Shown here piece by piece: positions 5,809 to 6,775 of a stretch of DNA of 6,775 bases. The position numbers and the translations under genes are program-made. Source of the stretch: JBLNBQ01 sp050260095 (GTDB lineage Bacteria > Bacillota > UBA5301 > DYFA01); the NCBI GenBank assembly GCA_050260095.1, contig JBLNBQ010000064.1, positions 1-6,775 on the forward strand, given 5' to 3'. The notes under the pieces were generated by a model, which saw only the letters and a list, made by a program, of their open reading frames with translations, was not told the DNA's origin and made no database searches. Position 1 is the first letter of the stretch, and the number at the start of each line of letters is the position of its first letter.

Positions 5809-6775
5809 ATGTCCAATCCGGATGACCCTCTGCCCCGCACAATCGCCTTCGTCACCCTCTGCGGCTTCTATGCCGGGCTGGCCCAACGGGCGCGGGGAGG
5901 CGCACCCCGGCCCTTGATCGTGGGCCGGTGCGGCGAGGTGCTCGAAGCCTCCCGCGACCTGGCCTTCGCCGGGATCCGGCCGGGCATGTCGCGCCGCGAG
6001 GCTGCCTATGCAGCTCCCGAAGCGCTCTGGGTCGAATACGAACCCGAACTCTGCCTCCCCGCGGCGGAGAAGCTCTGGCAAGCCTGCGCCTCACTGACCC
6101 CTCGCGTGGAGCCGGTCGCCGACCACGAGGTCTTCCTCGACCTCACGGGCACAGTCGCCACCCCCGGCTTCGCCGCGCTGCTCCGCCGGGCGCTCGACCT
6201 GCCCGACCTTGCAGTCTGCTGCGGCTTCGCCAGCAGCCGCCTGGTGGCGCGCCTGGCGGCGGAGCGGGCTGTTGCCCAGGCCCGCCCCCTCCCGGCCGGC
6301 GAGCGTGACGCCTGCCTGGCCATCCCTCCCGGCGGGGAAGCCTCCTTTCTGGCACCGCTGCCCGTCTCTTCCCTGTGGACCGTGCCGACCGCGGTGCGCG
6401 ACACCCTCGTCCGCCTGGGGCTCACCACCGCCGGCGCCGTCTTTTCCGTGCCGGAAGAGGCGCTCTACCGCCTCTTCGGCCCCGAGGCTTTCCGTCTCCT
6501 CCGCCACGCCCGGGGCGAAGACGCCTCGCCGGTGCCGTTTTTCGAGGCGGCGCTGGCCGCCCGCCCGTCGTCCGGAACGGTGCTCCGGCAGGCGATCGAC
6601 TTCAGCCCTGGCGCCGGGTGGCCCGACCTCGAAGCGTCGCTGCGCCGGGCTACTCAGGCGCTGGCGGCCGACCTGTCGGCCAGCGGCCGGAGCTGCCTCC
6701 GCCTCCATTTTTCGCTCTCGGAGCCAGGCAAGGCGCCTCAGAAGACGACCCTCACGCCCCAGGACCCGCCCGGCA
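5809..6775 (+). CDS. Y-family DNA polymerase-like protein lacking catalytic residues, ImuB-like (3' end beyond the window)
   Basis: The frame runs from ATG 5809 through the right edge (322 codons, no stop). Palm and finger regions occupy about 11-165, with FVTLCGFYAGLAQ near the start matching the Y-family FVDFDYFYA box and EVFLDLTG at 108-115 matching the SIDEAYLD box. A helix-hairpin-helix thumb spans about 181-242 (VPTAVRDTLVRLGLTTAGAV, then LFGPEAFRLLRHARGEDASPV), and a little-finger region begins near 255. The catalytic acids are mostly lost: the first Asp is Thr16, the neighbouring Asp is Cys18, and the Asp of the Asp-Glu pair is His106; only Glu107 remains. This resembles ImuB, a non-catalytic adaptor of the DnaE2 mutasome, more than active DinB. 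An ImuB role is inference, since no imuA or dnaE2 is in view. It is very GC-rich and its promoter region carries two operator copies shared with the XRE gene. I see no LexA-type GAAC-N4-GTTC box near it. Confidence 0.8.
   Translation, partial: MSNPDDPLPRTIAFVTLCGFYAGLAQRARGGAPRPLIVGRCGEVLEASRDLAFAGIRPGMSRREAAYAAPEALWVEYEPELCLPAAEKLWQACASLTPRVEPVADHEVFLDLTGTVATPGFAALLRRALDLPDLAVCCGFASSRLVARLAAERAVAQARPLPAGERDACLAIPPGGEASFLAPLPVSSLWTVPTAVRDTLVRLGLTTAGAVFSVPEEALYRLFGPEAFRLLRHARGEDASPVPFFEAALAARPSSGTVLRQAIDFSPGAGWPDLEASLRRATQALAADLSASGRSCLRLHFSLSEPGKAPQKTTLTPQDPPG

Noticed and set aside
6091..6708. 205-codon open frame on the minus strand
   Set aside because: It lies opposite the Y-family gene, and its product is low-complexity Arg/Gly/Ala-rich, as expected of a shadow frame.

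Overview
The window reads like a chromosomal segment from a GC-rich bacterium. Protein style points to a high-GC Firmicutes lineage (Moorella/Desulfotomaculum/Symbiobacterium-like), because it carries a Firmicutes-type HD-GYP protein, a long FapA/DUF342 protein, and a CHASE4-HAMP-PAS-GGDEF sensor. That assignment is inference; no rRNA or marker gene is present. All five protein genes are densely packed and no RNA gene, IS element or CRISPR array was seen.

Layout: (1) 1-395, minus strand: an XRE/Cro-type helix-turn-helix regulator whose 3' end lies beyond the left edge. (2) 396-549: a divergent intergenic region with the regulator's promoter, an operator-like repeat and a 12-bp palindrome. (3) 550-1602, plus strand: an HD-GYP protein with all catalytic motifs intact, probably a cyclic-di-GMP phosphodiesterase. 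(4) 1627-5572, minus strand: a two-gene operon, convergent with the HD-GYP gene, encoding a membrane CHASE4-HAMP-PAS-GGDEF sensor followed within 10 nt by a FapA-like DUF342 protein. (5) 5573-5808: a second divergent intergenic region with two more operator copies around a promoter with a consensus -35. (6) 5809 to the right edge, plus strand: a Y-family polymerase-like protein that lacks catalytic acidic residues, as ImuB proteins do; its 3' end is outside the window.

The most interesting signal is regulatory. A 17-bp word, GCGTGAGTAAAAAATCA, occurs exactly in front of the XRE gene and, inverted inside a perfect 10-8-10 palindrome, in front of the Y-family gene. A third, three-mismatch copy lies upstream of both the Y-family gene and the GGDEF/fapA operon. 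The copies overlap or bracket predicted promoters. The simplest reading is that the XRE protein autoregulates and also represses the ImuB-like gene, and possibly the c-di-GMP genes between them. Copies A and B are direct repeats that enclose the c-di-GMP block, and parts of that block look lower in GC than the Y-family gene. This suggests the block was inserted into, or grew inside, an ancestral divergent xre/polY pair with duplication of the operator-promoter. The second point of note is that the GGDEF domain is degenerate (GGSEF, missing first metal-ligand Asp, short C-terminus), so the block pairs an apparently active c-di-GMP hydrolase with a probably inactive synthase-like sensor.
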